Shown one piece after another: positions 42,941 through 51,702 of a DNA stretch of 64,000 nt. The DNA is taken from positions 1 to 64,000 of the forward strand of contig CAMTOS010000002.1 in assembly GCA_947074195.1 (NCBI GenBank), read 5' to 3'. How positions within the stretch are numbered: position 1 is the first letter of the stretch; each line of letters begins with the position of its first letter. The notes beneath the pieces were generated by a model. That model worked only from the letters and a program-made list of their open reading frames with translations, had not been told where the DNA came from and made no database searches. Made by a program: the position numbers and the translations under genes. Source of the DNA: an uncultured Bacteroides sp. GTDB lineage: Bacteria > Bacteroidota > Bacteroidia > Bacteroidales > Bacteroidaceae.

Positions 42941-44293
42941 ATGGCAAATGTAATAAAGTTACGTAAAGGCCTTGACATCAACCTAAAAGGTAAAGCTCCA
43001 TTAGAAATTGCACAGGTAAAAGAGCCTGGATTCTATGCTTTAGTTCCCGATGATTTTACGGGTGTCACTCCAAAAGTGGTAGTGAAAGAGCAGGAGTATG
43101 TGATGGCCGGAGGACCCTTGTTTATCGACAAGAATAATCCCGAAATTAAATTTGTTTCGCCCGTAAGCGGTGTAGTGACGAGCGTAGAGCGCGGTGCACG
43201 TCGTAAGGTGCTGAACATTACTGTAGCTGCTTCTGAGGAGCAGGATTACGAAGAATTCGGTAAACAGGAGGTGTCTAAACTATCAAATGAACAGGTAAAA
43301 GATTTATTATTGCAATCGGGTATGTTTGCGTTTATTCGTCAGCGTCCTTACGATGTAATTGCTGATCCTAACGTTCAACCAAGAGCAATTTTTGTTTCGG
43401 CTTTTGACACAAACCCAATGGCTCCTGATTTTGAATTTGCATTGAAAGGTGAGGAAGCCAACTTCCAGACTGGTCTCGATGCATTGGCAAAAATGGCAAA
43501 AACGTATCTTGGTATCAGCATCAATCAAACTGCTTCAGCATTGACACAGGCGAAAAATGTGGATATCAATATTTTCGATGGCCCTAATCCTGTCGGAAAC
43601 GTAGGTGTTCAGATCAATCATGTTGCTCCGGTAAACAAAGGTGAAACTGTATGGACTATCGATCCGCAGGCTGTTATCTTTATTGGACGTCTGATGAATA
43701 CGGGTCGTGTAGACCTCACTCGTACTGTGGCTGTTACCGGCTCTGAAGTTCTGAAACCTGTTTATTGCAAACTTAAAGTAGGTGCTTTACTTACTAAAGT
43801 GTTTGCCGGAAATGTAAACAACGAAATTCCTTTGCGCTATATCAGCGGTAATGTTCTTACCGGTAAAACTGTTTCTCCAAACGGATATCTTGGCGCTTTC
43901 AATAGTCAGCTTACCGTTATTCCTGACGGTGAAGACATTCACGAAATGTTTGGCTGGATTCTTCCACGCTTCACTCAATTCAGCGTAAGCCGTTCTTACT
44001 TCAGCTGGCTTATTGGTCCGAAAAAAGAATATACATTCGATACACGTGTAAAAGGTGGCGAACGTCATATGATTATGTCGGGCGAATATGATAAAGTATT
44101 CCCAATGGATATTCTTCCTGAATACCTGATTAAAGCTATCATTGCTGGCGATATCGACCGCATGGAAGCTCTGGGTATTTATGAAGTAGCACCCGAAGAC
44201 TTTGCACTTTGCGAATTTGTTGATTCATCGAAACTTGAATTGCAACGCGTTGTACGTGCCGGACTGGATGCGCTACGTGCAGAAATGAGTTGA
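42941..44293 (+). CDS. nqrA: Na+-translocating NADH:quinone reductase subunit A
   Basis: Membrane-attached subunit of 450 residues in the pump that oxidises NADH, reduces quinone and exports sodium. It opens with IKLRKGLDINLKGKA, the standard NqrA start, followed by the biotinyl-like VSGVVTSVERGARRKVL, the Rnf-like QRPYDVIADP and the ISGNVLTGK segment. It has no membrane helix of its own. It is the first gene of a complete nqrABCDEF operon and 37 nt precede nqrB. Confidence 0.96.
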   Translation: MANVIKLRKGLDINLKGKAPLEIAQVKEPGFYALVPDDFTGVTPKVVVKEQEYVMAGGPLFIDKNNPEIKFVSPVSGVVTSVERGARRKVLNITVAASEEQDYEEFGKQEVSKLSNEQVKDLLLQSGMFAFIRQRPYDVIADPNVQPRAIFVSAFDTNPMAPDFEFALKGEEANFQTGLDALAKMAKTYLGISINQTASALTQAKNVDINIFDGPNPVGNVGVQINHVAPVNKGETVWTIDPQAVIFIGRLMNTGRVDLTRTVAVTGSEVLKPVYCKLKVGALLTKVFAGNVNNEIPLRYISGNVLTGKTVSPNGYLGAFNSQLTVIPDGEDIHEMFGWILPRFTQFSVSRSYFSWLIGPKKEYTFDTRVKGGERHMIMSGEYDKVFPMDILPEYLIKAIIAGDIDRMEALGIYEVAPEDFALCEFVDSSKLELQRVVRAGLDALRAEMS

Positions 44294-44330
44294 TGGTGTA
44301 ATATAAACAGTAATAATTGAATTCAAATAA

Positions 44331-45509
44331 ATGAAAGCGTTAAGAAATTATGTCGACAAGATAAAACCGCATTTTAAGGAAGGCGGTAAGCTCCACGCGT
44401 TTCACTCGGTATTCGATGGCTTAGAGACTTTTCTCTTTGTTCCAAATACCACTTCGAAAACGGGAGTACATATACACGACGCCATCGACAGTAAACGTAT
44501 CATGTCGATTGTGGTTATTTCATTGATGCCGGCTCTTTTGTTCGGTATGTATAATGTAGGATATCAACACTTCACTTTTGCTAATGTACCCGCTACTTTC
44601 TGGCAGATGTTTGGTTATGGTTTCCTTTCTATTTTGCCTAAAATCATTGTATCATATGCAGTGGGTCTGGGTATTGAGTTCGTTGTAGCTCAATGGAAAA
44701 AAGAAGAAATTCAGGAAGGTTTTCTGGTTTCGGGTATGCTTATCCCGATGATCGTTCCGGTAGAATGTCCGCTTTGGATTCTTGGTGTAGCTACTGCATT
44801 TGCAGTAATCTTCGCTAAAGAAGTGTTTGGTGGTACAGGTATGAATATCTTCAATGTGGCCCTTGTAACACGTGCATTCCTTTTCTTTGCTTATCCTGCA
44901 CAGATGTCGGGTGACTCGGTTTGGGTTGGCGCAAAAAGCATCTTCGGATTTGGCGAAAACATCGATGGTCTGACTGCGGCTACTGCACTTGGTGAAGCGG
45001 CTACAGCAGCTACTCCAACTGGTTATCCTGCTTTCTCTATCGATATGGTGACTGGTTTGATTCCCGGTTCTATCGGTGAAACAAGTATGATTGCTATCGG
45101 TATCGGTGCTATCATTCTGTTGTGGACTGGTATTGCCAGCTGGAAAATCATGTTGTCTGTATTTGTTGGTGGCGCATTCATGGGATGGATCTTCAACATT
45201 GCAGGTCCTGATACAGCGATTGCACACATGCCATGGTACGAACAGTTGTGTTTAGGTGGTTTCGCGTTTGGTGCTGTATTTATGGCAACTGACCCTGTAA
45301 CTGCTTCGCGTACTAAAAACGGTAAGTTTATCTATGGATTCCTGATCGGTGCACTGGCTATTATTATCCGTGTACTAAACCCTGGTTATCCTGAAGGTAT
45401 GATGCTTGCTATTCTGTTCATGAATATCTTTGCACCGCTGATTGACTACTGTTTCATGCAGAGTAATATTAATATGCGTACAAAACGCGCGTTAAAGGCT
45501 AACAAATAA
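44331..45509 (+). CDS. nqrB: Na+-translocating NADH:quinone reductase subunit B
   Basis: Integral membrane subunit of 392 residues with about ten helices. It carries one covalently bound FMN, attached to a threonine; the likely site is in IDGLTAATALGEA, where the family more often has SGAT. Other typical parts are KRIMSIVVISLMPALLFGMYN, GMNIFNVALVTRAFLFFAYP and FMATDPVTASRTKNGK. It takes part in quinone and sodium translocation. It is 12 nt from nqrC. Confidence 0.96.
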   Translation: MKALRNYVDKIKPHFKEGGKLHAFHSVFDGLETFLFVPNTTSKTGVHIHDAIDSKRIMSIVVISLMPALLFGMYNVGYQHFTFANVPATFWQMFGYGFLSILPKIIVSYAVGLGIEFVVAQWKKEEIQEGFLVSGMLIPMIVPVECPLWILGVATAFAVIFAKEVFGGTGMNIFNVALVTRAFLFFAYPAQMSGDSVWVGAKSIFGFGENIDGLTAATALGEAATAATPTGYPAFSIDMVTGLIPGSIGETSMIAIGIGAIILLWTGIASWKIMLSVFVGGAFMGWIFNIAGPDTAIAHMPWYEQLCLGGFAFGAVFMATDPVTASRTKNGKFIYGFLIGALAIIIRVLNPGYPEGMMLAILFMNIFAPLIDYCFMQSNINMRTKRALKANK

Positions 45510-45521
45510 ACCGGAGAAAAA

Positions 45522-46211
45522 ATGAATACAAATAGTAATTCCTATACCCTCATTTATGCTTCGGTAATGGTTGTTATCGTTGCGTTCCTTCTGGCTTTTA
45601 TCTCGAACTCTTTGAAAGACAGACAAGATGAAAATGTCAGACTTGATAAAATGAAACAAATCCTTTCTGCAATCAATGTTGATTCTAAAGGACAAGATGT
45701 GCAGGCTTTGTATGCACAATACGTAAAAGAAGCTGAGATTCTGAATGTAAACGGCGAAGTTGTAGAAACTACTGGTGGTTTTGATATCAACATGGCTTCT
45801 GAAATGGCTAAACCTGTTGCTGATCGTTTGCTTCCTCTTTATATCTGTGAAGTTAATGGTGAAACAAAATATGTAATTCCTTTGAGTGGCGCCGGTCTTT
45901 GGGGTCCTATCTGGGGTTATGTAGGTTTGGATGATGATAAAGATACTGTATTTGGTATTTTCTTCTCTCACGCCAGCGAAACTCCGGGTCTTGGTGCAGA
46001 AATCACAACGACTAAATTTACCAGCGAATTCTTCGGTAAGAAAGTATTGAAGAATGGTCAGGTGGCTCTTGCCGTTGAGAAATTTGGTAAAGTAACTGAT
46101 CCTGCATATCAGGTAGACGGTATTTCGGGTGGTACAATCACTTCAATCGGTGTATCTAACATGATTAAGGATTGTATGAGCCTTTACGATAAGTTTTTAA
46201 CCAATAAATAA
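45522..46211 (+). CDS. nqrC: Na+-translocating NADH:quinone reductase subunit C
   Basis: Subunit of 229 residues with one N-terminal helix (about 8-28) and a periplasmic FMN-binding domain. FMN is attached by a phosphoester to a threonine in DGISGGTITSIGV near the C-terminus; the family usually has SGATxT, so the alanine is a glycine here. The GLWGPIWGYVGLDDDKDTV segment is typical. Family length is about 230-260. Confidence 0.95.
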   Translation: MNTNSNSYTLIYASVMVVIVAFLLAFISNSLKDRQDENVRLDKMKQILSAINVDSKGQDVQALYAQYVKEAEILNVNGEVVETTGGFDINMASEMAKPVADRLLPLYICEVNGETKYVIPLSGAGLWGPIWGYVGLDDDKDTVFGIFFSHASETPGLGAEITTTKFTSEFFGKKVLKNGQVALAVEKFGKVTDPAYQVDGISGGTITSIGVSNMIKDCMSLYDKFLTNK

Positions 46212-46228
46212 AAAGGGGAGAATAGAAT

Positions 46229-46861
46229 ATGAGCTTATTTTCAAAAATAAACAGAGAAGTATTTAGTTCACCGCTTACGATGAATAATCCTGTTACAGTA
46301 CAGGTGCTTGGTATTTGTTCGGCACTGGCTGTTACGGCGAAATTGGAGCCTGCTATCGTAATGGGCTTTTCGGTGACCATTATTCTTGCTGTGGCCAATG
46401 TAGTGATCTCTTTGCTTCGTAATACAATACCTAACCGTATCCGTATCATCGCGCAATTGGTTGTAGTAGCTACTCTGGTAACTATTGTGAGTGAAATTCT
46501 TAAAGCTTTTGCTTACGATGTAAGTGTACAGCTTTCTGTATATGTTGGTCTTATTATTACAAACTGTATCATCATGGGTCGTTTAGAGGCTTTCTCTATG
46601 CAGAATGGCCCCTGGGAATCGCTTTTAGATGGTCTTGGTAATGGTTTGGGTTATGCCAAAATCTTAATTATCATTGCTTTCTTCCGCGAGTTGCTGGGTT
46701 CGGGTACATTGTTCAATGTAAAGGTAATCCCTACAGCATTCTACGATATGGGTTATGTAAACAATGGATTGATGTTGATGCCTCCGATGGCATTGATTAT
46801 TTGTGCTTGTGTAATCTGGTATGAAAGACACAGACACAAAGAAATGCAGGAAAAAAATTAA
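46229..46861 (+). CDS. nqrD: Na+-translocating NADH:quinone reductase subunit D
   Basis: Integral membrane subunit of 210 residues with six helices, paired with NqrE to bind an iron centre and form part of the sodium route. It starts NREVFSSPLTMNNPVTVQVLGICSALAVT style, followed by IPNRIRIIAQLVVVATLV, TNCIIMGRLEAFSMQNGP and LLDGLGNGLGYA, all strongly conserved in this family. The cysteine in TNCIIMG is the expected metal ligand. Confidence 0.96.
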   Translation: MSLFSKINREVFSSPLTMNNPVTVQVLGICSALAVTAKLEPAIVMGFSVTIILAVANVVISLLRNTIPNRIRIIAQLVVVATLVTIVSEILKAFAYDVSVQLSVYVGLIITNCIIMGRLEAFSMQNGPWESLLDGLGNGLGYAKILIIIAFFRELLGSGTLFNVKVIPTAFYDMGYVNNGLMLMPPMALIICACVIWYERHRHKEMQEKN

Positions 46862-46880
46862 TTTTTATTCTTAAAGAATT

Positions 46881-47510
46881 ATGGATCATCACTTATTAAG
46901 TTTATTCGTCCGCTCGATATTTGTGGACAATATGATATTCGCATTCTTCCTGGGTATGTGTTCGTACCTGGCTGTATCGAAGAATGTGAAAACCGCTCTC
47001 GGACTGGGTATCGCCGTAATTTTCGTATTGTTTATTACGCTTCCGGTTAACTACTTGCTTCAAACCAAGGTGCTCGGCCCTAATGCTCTTGTAGAGGGTG
47101 TAGACCTGAGCTTCCTGAGCTTCATTCTGTTTATTGCCGTTATCGCTGGTATCGTGCAGTTGGTAGAAATGATTGTAGAACGCTTCAGCCCGTCGCTTTA
47201 TGCTTCTTTGGGTATCTTCCTTCCGCTTATCGCTGTAAACTGTGCGATCATGGGTGCTTCTTTGTTTATGCAGCAAAGAATTGGTATGGACCCTTCAAAC
47301 CCACAGGCTATTACTGGTGTAGGCAGCGCTATTATCTATGCATTAGGTTCTGGTGTGGGTTGGTTACTGGCTATCGTTGGTCTTGCAGCTATCCGCGAAA
47401 AGATGACTTACTCTGACGTACCTGGCCCGTTGAAAGGTCTTGGTATTACTTTCATCACTGTAGGATTGATGGCAATGGCCTTTATGTGTTTCTCAGGTTT
47501 GAAAATTTAA
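46881..47510 (+). CDS. nqrE: Na+-translocating NADH:quinone reductase subunit E
   Basis: Integral membrane subunit of 209 residues with six helices, a homologue of NqrD in opposite membrane orientation. It has the [20 protein letters not shown] start, the mid-protein [20 protein letters not shown] and [13 protein letters not shown], whose cysteines, one in each half, supply the iron site shared with NqrD. It is 19 nt after nqrD and 22 nt before nqrF. Confidence 0.96.
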   Translation: MDHHLLSLFVRSIFVDNMIFAFFLGMCSYLAVSKNVKTALGLGIAVIFVLFITLPVNYLLQTKVLGPNALVEGVDLSFLSFILFIAVIAGIVQLVEMIVERFSPSLYASLGIFLPLIAVNCAIMGASLFMQQRIGMDPSNPQAITGVGSAIIYALGSGVGWLLAIVGLAAIREKMTYSDVPGPLKGLGITFITVGLMAMAFMCFSGLKI

Positions 47511-47532
47511 TCAATGTAAATCGTAAATAACA

Positions 47533-48804
47533 ATGGGTCCTTTAATATTGACGAGTATCATAGTGTTCTTGATAGTAATCTTGCTATTAGTCATTATTCT
47601 GCTCGTGGCAAAAAGATTTCTCTCTCCATCTGGAGAGGTTACAGTTACGCTTAACAGCGAAAAAGAACTGTTGACAGAGCCGGGCGGTACACTGCTTAAT
47701 ACGCTTTCGGCAAATCAGATTTTCCTTTCTTCGGCATGTGGGGGTAAAGGTTCATGCGGACAATGTAAATGTCAGGTAATCGACGGAGGTGGTGAGATTC
47801 TTCCTACTGAAGCGGTTCACTTCTCGCGCAAAGAACAGGCTGCTCACTGGCGCTTAGGTTGTCAGGTGAAGGTAAAACAAAATATGGATGTGAAGATTGA
47901 CGAATCAATCCTTGGTGTGAAAGAATGGGAATGCGAGGTAATCAGCAACAAAAATGTGGCTACCTTCATTAAAGAGTTTATCGTGGCTCTTCCTCCGGGA
48001 GAACACATGGACTTCCTTCCGGGTTCTTACGCACAGATCAAGATTCCTACATTCAACATGGATTATAATGTTGATATCGATAAGAGTCTGATCGGTGATG
48101 AATATCTTCCGGCATGGGAAAAATTCGGATTGTTTACACTAAAATGTAAAAACGACGATCCTACTATCCGTGCTTATTCTATGGCCAACTATCCTGCTGA
48201 AGGAGACCGCATCATGCTTACTGTGCGTATTGCTACTCCTCCGTTCAAACCAAAAGACCAGGGTCCTGGCTTTATGGATGTACCTGCGGGTATCGCTTCA
48301 TCTTATATCTTTACGCTTAAACCAGGCGATAAAGTAACGATGAGTGGTCCTTTCGGTGATTTCCACCCGATTCTCGACTCTAAGAACGAGATGATGTGGG
48401 TAGGTGGTGGTGCCGGTATGGCTCCTCTTCGTGCTCAGATTATGCACCTTACTAAAACATTGCACATCACAGACCGTACGATGAACTATTTCTATGGTGC
48501 GCGTGCATTGAACGAAGTTTTCTATCTGGAAGACTTCCTGCAACTGGAAAAAGATTATCCTAACTTCAAATTCCATTTGGCGTTAGACCGTCCGGATCCT
48601 GCAGCCGATGCAGCTGGTGTAAGCTATACCGCTGGTTTTGTACACGAGGTAATTTATAATACTTATCTGAAGAACCATGAGGCTCCTGAAGATATTGAAT
48701 ATTACATGTGTGGTCCTGGCCCGATGTCTAAAGCAGTAGAAAATATGCTCGACGGACTTGGTGTTCCAGCCAAAAACCTGATGTTTGATAACTTCGGAGG
48801 TTAA
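47533..48804 (+). CDS. nqrF: Na+-translocating NADH:quinone reductase subunit F
   Basis: Entry subunit of 423 residues: an N-terminal helix (about 5-27), a [2Fe-2S] ferredoxin domain with cysteines in SACGGKGSCGQCKCQV and LGCQVKV, an FAD domain with RAYSMANYP, and an NADH domain with WVGGGAGMAPLRAQI and YYMCGPGPMSKAV. It takes electrons from NADH and hands them to the FMN and iron centres of the other subunits. It is the last gene of the operon, followed by a strong terminator. Confidence 0.96.
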   Translation: MGPLILTSIIVFLIVILLLVIILLVAKRFLSPSGEVTVTLNSEKELLTEPGGTLLNTLSANQIFLSSACGGKGSCGQCKCQVIDGGGEILPTEAVHFSRKEQAAHWRLGCQVKVKQNMDVKIDESILGVKEWECEVISNKNVATFIKEFIVALPPGEHMDFLPGSYAQIKIPTFNMDYNVDIDKSLIGDEYLPAWEKFGLFTLKCKNDDPTIRAYSMANYPAEGDRIMLTVRIATPPFKPKDQGPGFMDVPAGIASSYIFTLKPGDKVTMSGPFGDFHPILDSKNEMMWVGGGAGMAPLRAQIMHLTKTLHITDRTMNYFYGARALNEVFYLEDFLQLEKDYPNFKFHLALDRPDPAADAAGVSYTAGFVHEVIYNTYLKNHEAPEDIEYYMCGPGPMSKAVENMLDGLGVPAKNLMFDNFGG

Positions 48805-48822
48805 TACTCCAAAATAATAACG

Positions 48823-48864
48823 AAAAGCCGGCAACGTAAATGAAACGTTCGCCGGCTTTTTTTG
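48823..48864 (+). terminator. terminator of the nqr operon
   Basis: AAAAGCCGGC (48823-48832) pairs with GCCGGCTTTT (48851-48860), extended inward by AACGT/ACGTT, and is followed by TTTG. The -7 element of the next gene starts 3 nt later. Confidence 0.85.
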
Positions 48865-48865
48865 T

Positions 48866-48873
48866 TACTTTTG
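48866..48873 (+). promoter_or_regulatory. -7 element of the DbpA-like gene
   Basis: TACTTTTG matches consensus and ends 4 nt before the first ATG (48878). The transcript probably starts at or inside the first codons, so the ATG at 48881 or 48887 may be the true start, or the mRNA is leaderless. Confidence 0.55.
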
Positions 48874-48877
48874 TGTT

Positions 48878-50212
48878 ATGATGAAAATGAACAAAGATAT
48901 ACTGAATGCAGCTCTGAAGAATCTGAAGATTGAAGAGCTGAATCTGATGCAGCAGGCCGCACTCGAAGCTTCGCTCGATGATAATGATGTAATACTGCTG
49001 TCGCCCACCGGCTCGGGTAAGACACTGGCTTTCCTGTTGCCATTACTTTATTATCTTAAACCCGGTAGTCAGGGTGTGCAGGCATTGATTCTGGTACCTT
49101 CGCGCGAACTTGCTTTGCAGATCAATACAGTCTTCAAACAGATGGGTTCTGACCGTAAAAGCTGCTGTTGCTACGGGGGGCATGCCATGGCAGAAGAGAA
49201 AAAGGATTTGCTGCTGAACCATCCCGATGTAGTTATAGGTACACCCGGGCGTATCATAGATCATCTGGATAAAGGTAACCTGAATCCTGAAACCATACAG
49301 ACTTTAATTATCGATGAGTTTGATAAATCTCTGGAATTTGGTTTTCACGATGAGATGGCCGAAATCATTCAGCGCTTGCCTAATCTGAATCGCCGTATTC
49401 TTCTTTCGGCTACTGATGCCGAAGAGATTCCGCAATTTACCGGCCTTGGCAAAGTTACCAAACTGAACTTCCTTACCGAAGATTCTGACCTATCAGAGCG
49501 TCTGACGTTGATGAAAGTCGTGTCGCCCGAAAAAGATAAAATCGATACCTTATATAATCTGCTTTGTTCGGTAGGCAATGAATCTTCTATAGTTTTTTGT
49601 AATCACCGCGAATCAGTAGACCGTGTTTGCAAATTACTCAGAGAACGCAAACTGGAATGTGACCGTTTTCATGGGGGGATGGAACAGCCTGATCGCGAAC
49701 GTGCACTTTATAAATTCAGAAACGGAAGTTCGCATATCCTTATTTCGACTGACCTTGCTGCACGCGGGCTCGACATTCCCGAAGTAGCGCATGTGGTTCA
49801 CTATCATCTGCCTGTAAACCAGGAAGGCTTTACTCACCGCAATGGCCGTACGGCCCGTTGGGATGCCACTGGTACTTCATACTTTATTCTCAATAATGAA
49901 GAAAGAGTGCCCGATTATATTCCGCAGGATATTGAAGAATATGAAATTACTTTCCCGTTACCAAAACCGACGAAATCGAAATGGGTAACATTATATATAG
50001 GTAAAGGAAAGAAAGATAAGTTAAGTAAAATGGATATAGCCGGATTCCTCTATAAAAAGGGGAAACTCGCTAAAGAGGATGTTGGAAACATCGATGTAAA
50101 AGAACAATATGCTTTTGTTGCCGTGCGAAGAACGAAGGTGAAGCAACTTCTAACGTTAATTCGTGGCGAAAAGATAAAAGGAATGAAGACTATCATAGAA
50201 GAGGCTCGATAA
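48878..50212 (+). CDS. dbpA: DbpA-like RNA helicase with DEFD motif
   Basis: ATP-dependent RNA helicase of 444 residues. Motif I is SPTGSGKTLAF, Ia PSRELALQI, III LLSATDAEE, V STDLAARGLDIP, VI HRNGRTARW. Motif II reads IDEFDKSLEFGF, that is DEFD in place of DEAD, and the protein still keeps the catalytic D-E pair. The C-terminal 75 residues (WVTLYIGKGKKDKLSKMDIAG onward) form a DbpA RNA-recognition domain, which in E. coli binds helix 92 of 23S rRNA. A role in large-subunit assembly is therefore likely. Three ATGs lie within ten bases at the start. Confidence 0.92.
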   Translation: MMKMNKDILNAALKNLKIEELNLMQQAALEASLDDNDVILLSPTGSGKTLAFLLPLLYYLKPGSQGVQALILVPSRELALQINTVFKQMGSDRKSCCCYGGHAMAEEKKDLLLNHPDVVIGTPGRIIDHLDKGNLNPETIQTLIIDEFDKSLEFGFHDEMAEIIQRLPNLNRRILLSATDAEEIPQFTGLGKVTKLNFLTEDSDLSERLTLMKVVSPEKDKIDTLYNLLCSVGNESSIVFCNHRESVDRVCKLLRERKLECDRFHGGMEQPDRERALYKFRNGSSHILISTDLAARGLDIPEVAHVVHYHLPVNQEGFTHRNGRTARWDATGTSYFILNNEERVPDYIPQDIEEYEITFPLPKPTKSKWVTLYIGKGKKDKLSKMDIAGFLYKKGKLAKEDVGNIDVKEQYAFVAVRRTKVKQLLTLIRGEKIKGMKTIIEEAR

Positions 50213-50281
50213 GTTCTTACTATTAGTTAAAAATAAGTACCCTTGATTGACTTTTTGACAAAAGCAAGAAAGAGCATGTTT

Positions 50282-50319
50282 ATTTCCATGTATCATAATG
50301 ATACATGGAAATCTTTTTA
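50282..50319 (+). terminator. terminator of the DbpA-like gene
   Basis: ATTTCCATGTATCAT (50282-50296) and ATGATACATGGAAAT (50298-50312) form a perfect 15-bp palindrome with a one-base centre, followed by CTTTTTAT. Confidence 0.8.
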
Positions 50320-50428
50320 TATGGGGTTGAGAAGCATTATGTATGACATATAGATATGAAATTAACAATATATAACTATAAATACATCCTTTAAGCCTTA
50401 CAGATTCTATAACTTTTATAAAGAAAGA

Positions 50429-50459
50429 TTTGTTTTGAAAGAATTTATCTGTACTTTCG
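50429..50459 (+). promoter_or_regulatory. promoter of serC
   Basis: TTTG (50429-50432) and TACTTTCG (50452-50459) are 19 nt apart; one base of the -7 element departs from consensus. The leader would be about 50 nt. Confidence 0.6.
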
Positions 50460-50513
50460 CAAAGTCAAAGACATATAGTAAAGAAAATCGTTAAATCAAA
50501 AACAAACTTCAAA

Positions 50514-51581
50514 ATGAAAAAGCATAATTTCAATGCAGGACCATCTATACTTCCACGCGAAGTAATTGAGGACACAGCGAAGGCTATTTTAGATTTCAAT
50601 GGCTCGGGACTTTCACTGATGGAAATTAGCCATCGTGCAAAAGACTTTCAGCCTGTCGTTGATGAGGCTGTTGCCCTTTTCAAGGAACTTTTAAATATCC
50701 CCGAAGGGTATTCCGTTCTTTTCCTGGGAGGTGGCGCGAGTTTGGAATTTTGCATGGTTCCATACAATTTTCTTGAGAAGAAAGCGGCTTATCTGAATAC
50801 TGGTGTATGGGCTAAAAAAGCCATTAAGGAAGCAAAAGCTTTTGGCGAAGTAGTAGAAGTTGCTTCATCTGCTGCCGAAAACTATACTTATATTCCTAAA
50901 GATTATACTGTACCTGCGGACGCCGATTATTTCCATATTACAAGTAACAACACAATTTATGGAACTGAATTGAAACACGATTTAGAATCACCAGTTCCTA
51001 TGATAGCTGATATGTCTTCTGATATTCTTTCGCGCCCAATCGACATTTCAAAATATATTTGTATCTATGGTGGTGCTCAGAAAAATCTTGCTCCGGCCGG
51101 TGTTACTTTTGTTATTGTAAAAGATGATGCCCTGGGTAAAGTCACACGTCATATCCCTTCAATGCTCGATTATAAAATTCACGTTGATGGTGGTTCTATG
51201 TTCAATACTCCTCCGGTTGTGCCTATCTACACAGCAATGCTTACGCTGCGTTGGGTAAAAGAACAGGGTGGTGTGAAAGAGATGGAACGTCGCGCTATCG
51301 AAAAAGCAGATTTGCTTTATGGTGAGATTGACCGCAACAAACTGTTTGTTGGTACTGCTGCAAAAGAAGACCGTTCACGCATGAACATCTGTTTTGTAAT
51401 GGCACCAGAATATAAAGAACTTGAAGCCGACTTCCTGAAATTCGCTACTGAACGTGGCATGATTGGTATCAAAGGTCACCGTTCTGTTGGAGGCTTCCGT
51501 GCATCTTGCTACAATGCTATGTCCAAAGAAAGTGTGCAGGCCTTAGTTGACTGCATGCAGGAGTTCGAAAAATTACATTAA
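50514..51581 (+). CDS. serC: phosphoserine aminotransferase
   Basis: PLP-dependent enzyme of 355 residues that makes phosphoserine from phosphohydroxypyruvate and glutamate. It begins [17 protein letters not shown], and the PLP lysine lies in [19 protein letters not shown]. Other landmarks are [29 protein letters not shown] and the late [16 protein letters not shown]. It is followed by a hairpin with a T-run and then serA, so the serine pathway genes are grouped. Family length is about 360. Confidence 0.96.
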   Translation: MKKHNFNAGPSILPREVIEDTAKAILDFNGSGLSLMEISHRAKDFQPVVDEAVALFKELLNIPEGYSVLFLGGGASLEFCMVPYNFLEKKAAYLNTGVWAKKAIKEAKAFGEVVEVASSAAENYTYIPKDYTVPADADYFHITSNNTIYGTELKHDLESPVPMIADMSSDILSRPIDISKYICIYGGAQKNLAPAGVTFVIVKDDALGKVTRHIPSMLDYKIHVDGGSMFNTPPVVPIYTAMLTLRWVKEQGGVKEMERRAIEKADLLYGEIDRNKLFVGTAAKEDRSRMNICFVMAPEYKELEADFLKFATERGMIGIKGHRSVGGFRASCYNAMSKESVQALVDCMQEFEKLH

Positions 51582-51598
51582 TATTACCGAAAATACAG

Positions 51599-51678
51599 AT
51601 ACACCATATAGTTATTTTATAAATGCTCTTTTAATAAATGATGCGAACTTAAATATGACTATATGGTGTATTTTTTTA
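51599..51678 (+). terminator. wide-loop terminator or attenuator between serC and serA
   Basis: ATACACCATATAGT (51599-51612) pairs perfectly over 14 bp with ACTATATGGTGTAT (51658-51671), with a 45-nt loop, and is followed by seven T residues. serA starts 24 nt later with no obvious promoter, so read-through may set serA level. Confidence 0.7.
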
Positions 51679-51702
51679 TAACCCACATTTAAACAATAAC
51701 TT

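Noticed and set aside
44652..45227. 191-codon frame opposite nqrB
   Set aside because: Antisense shadow with biased Cys, Thr and His composition; nqrB is certain.
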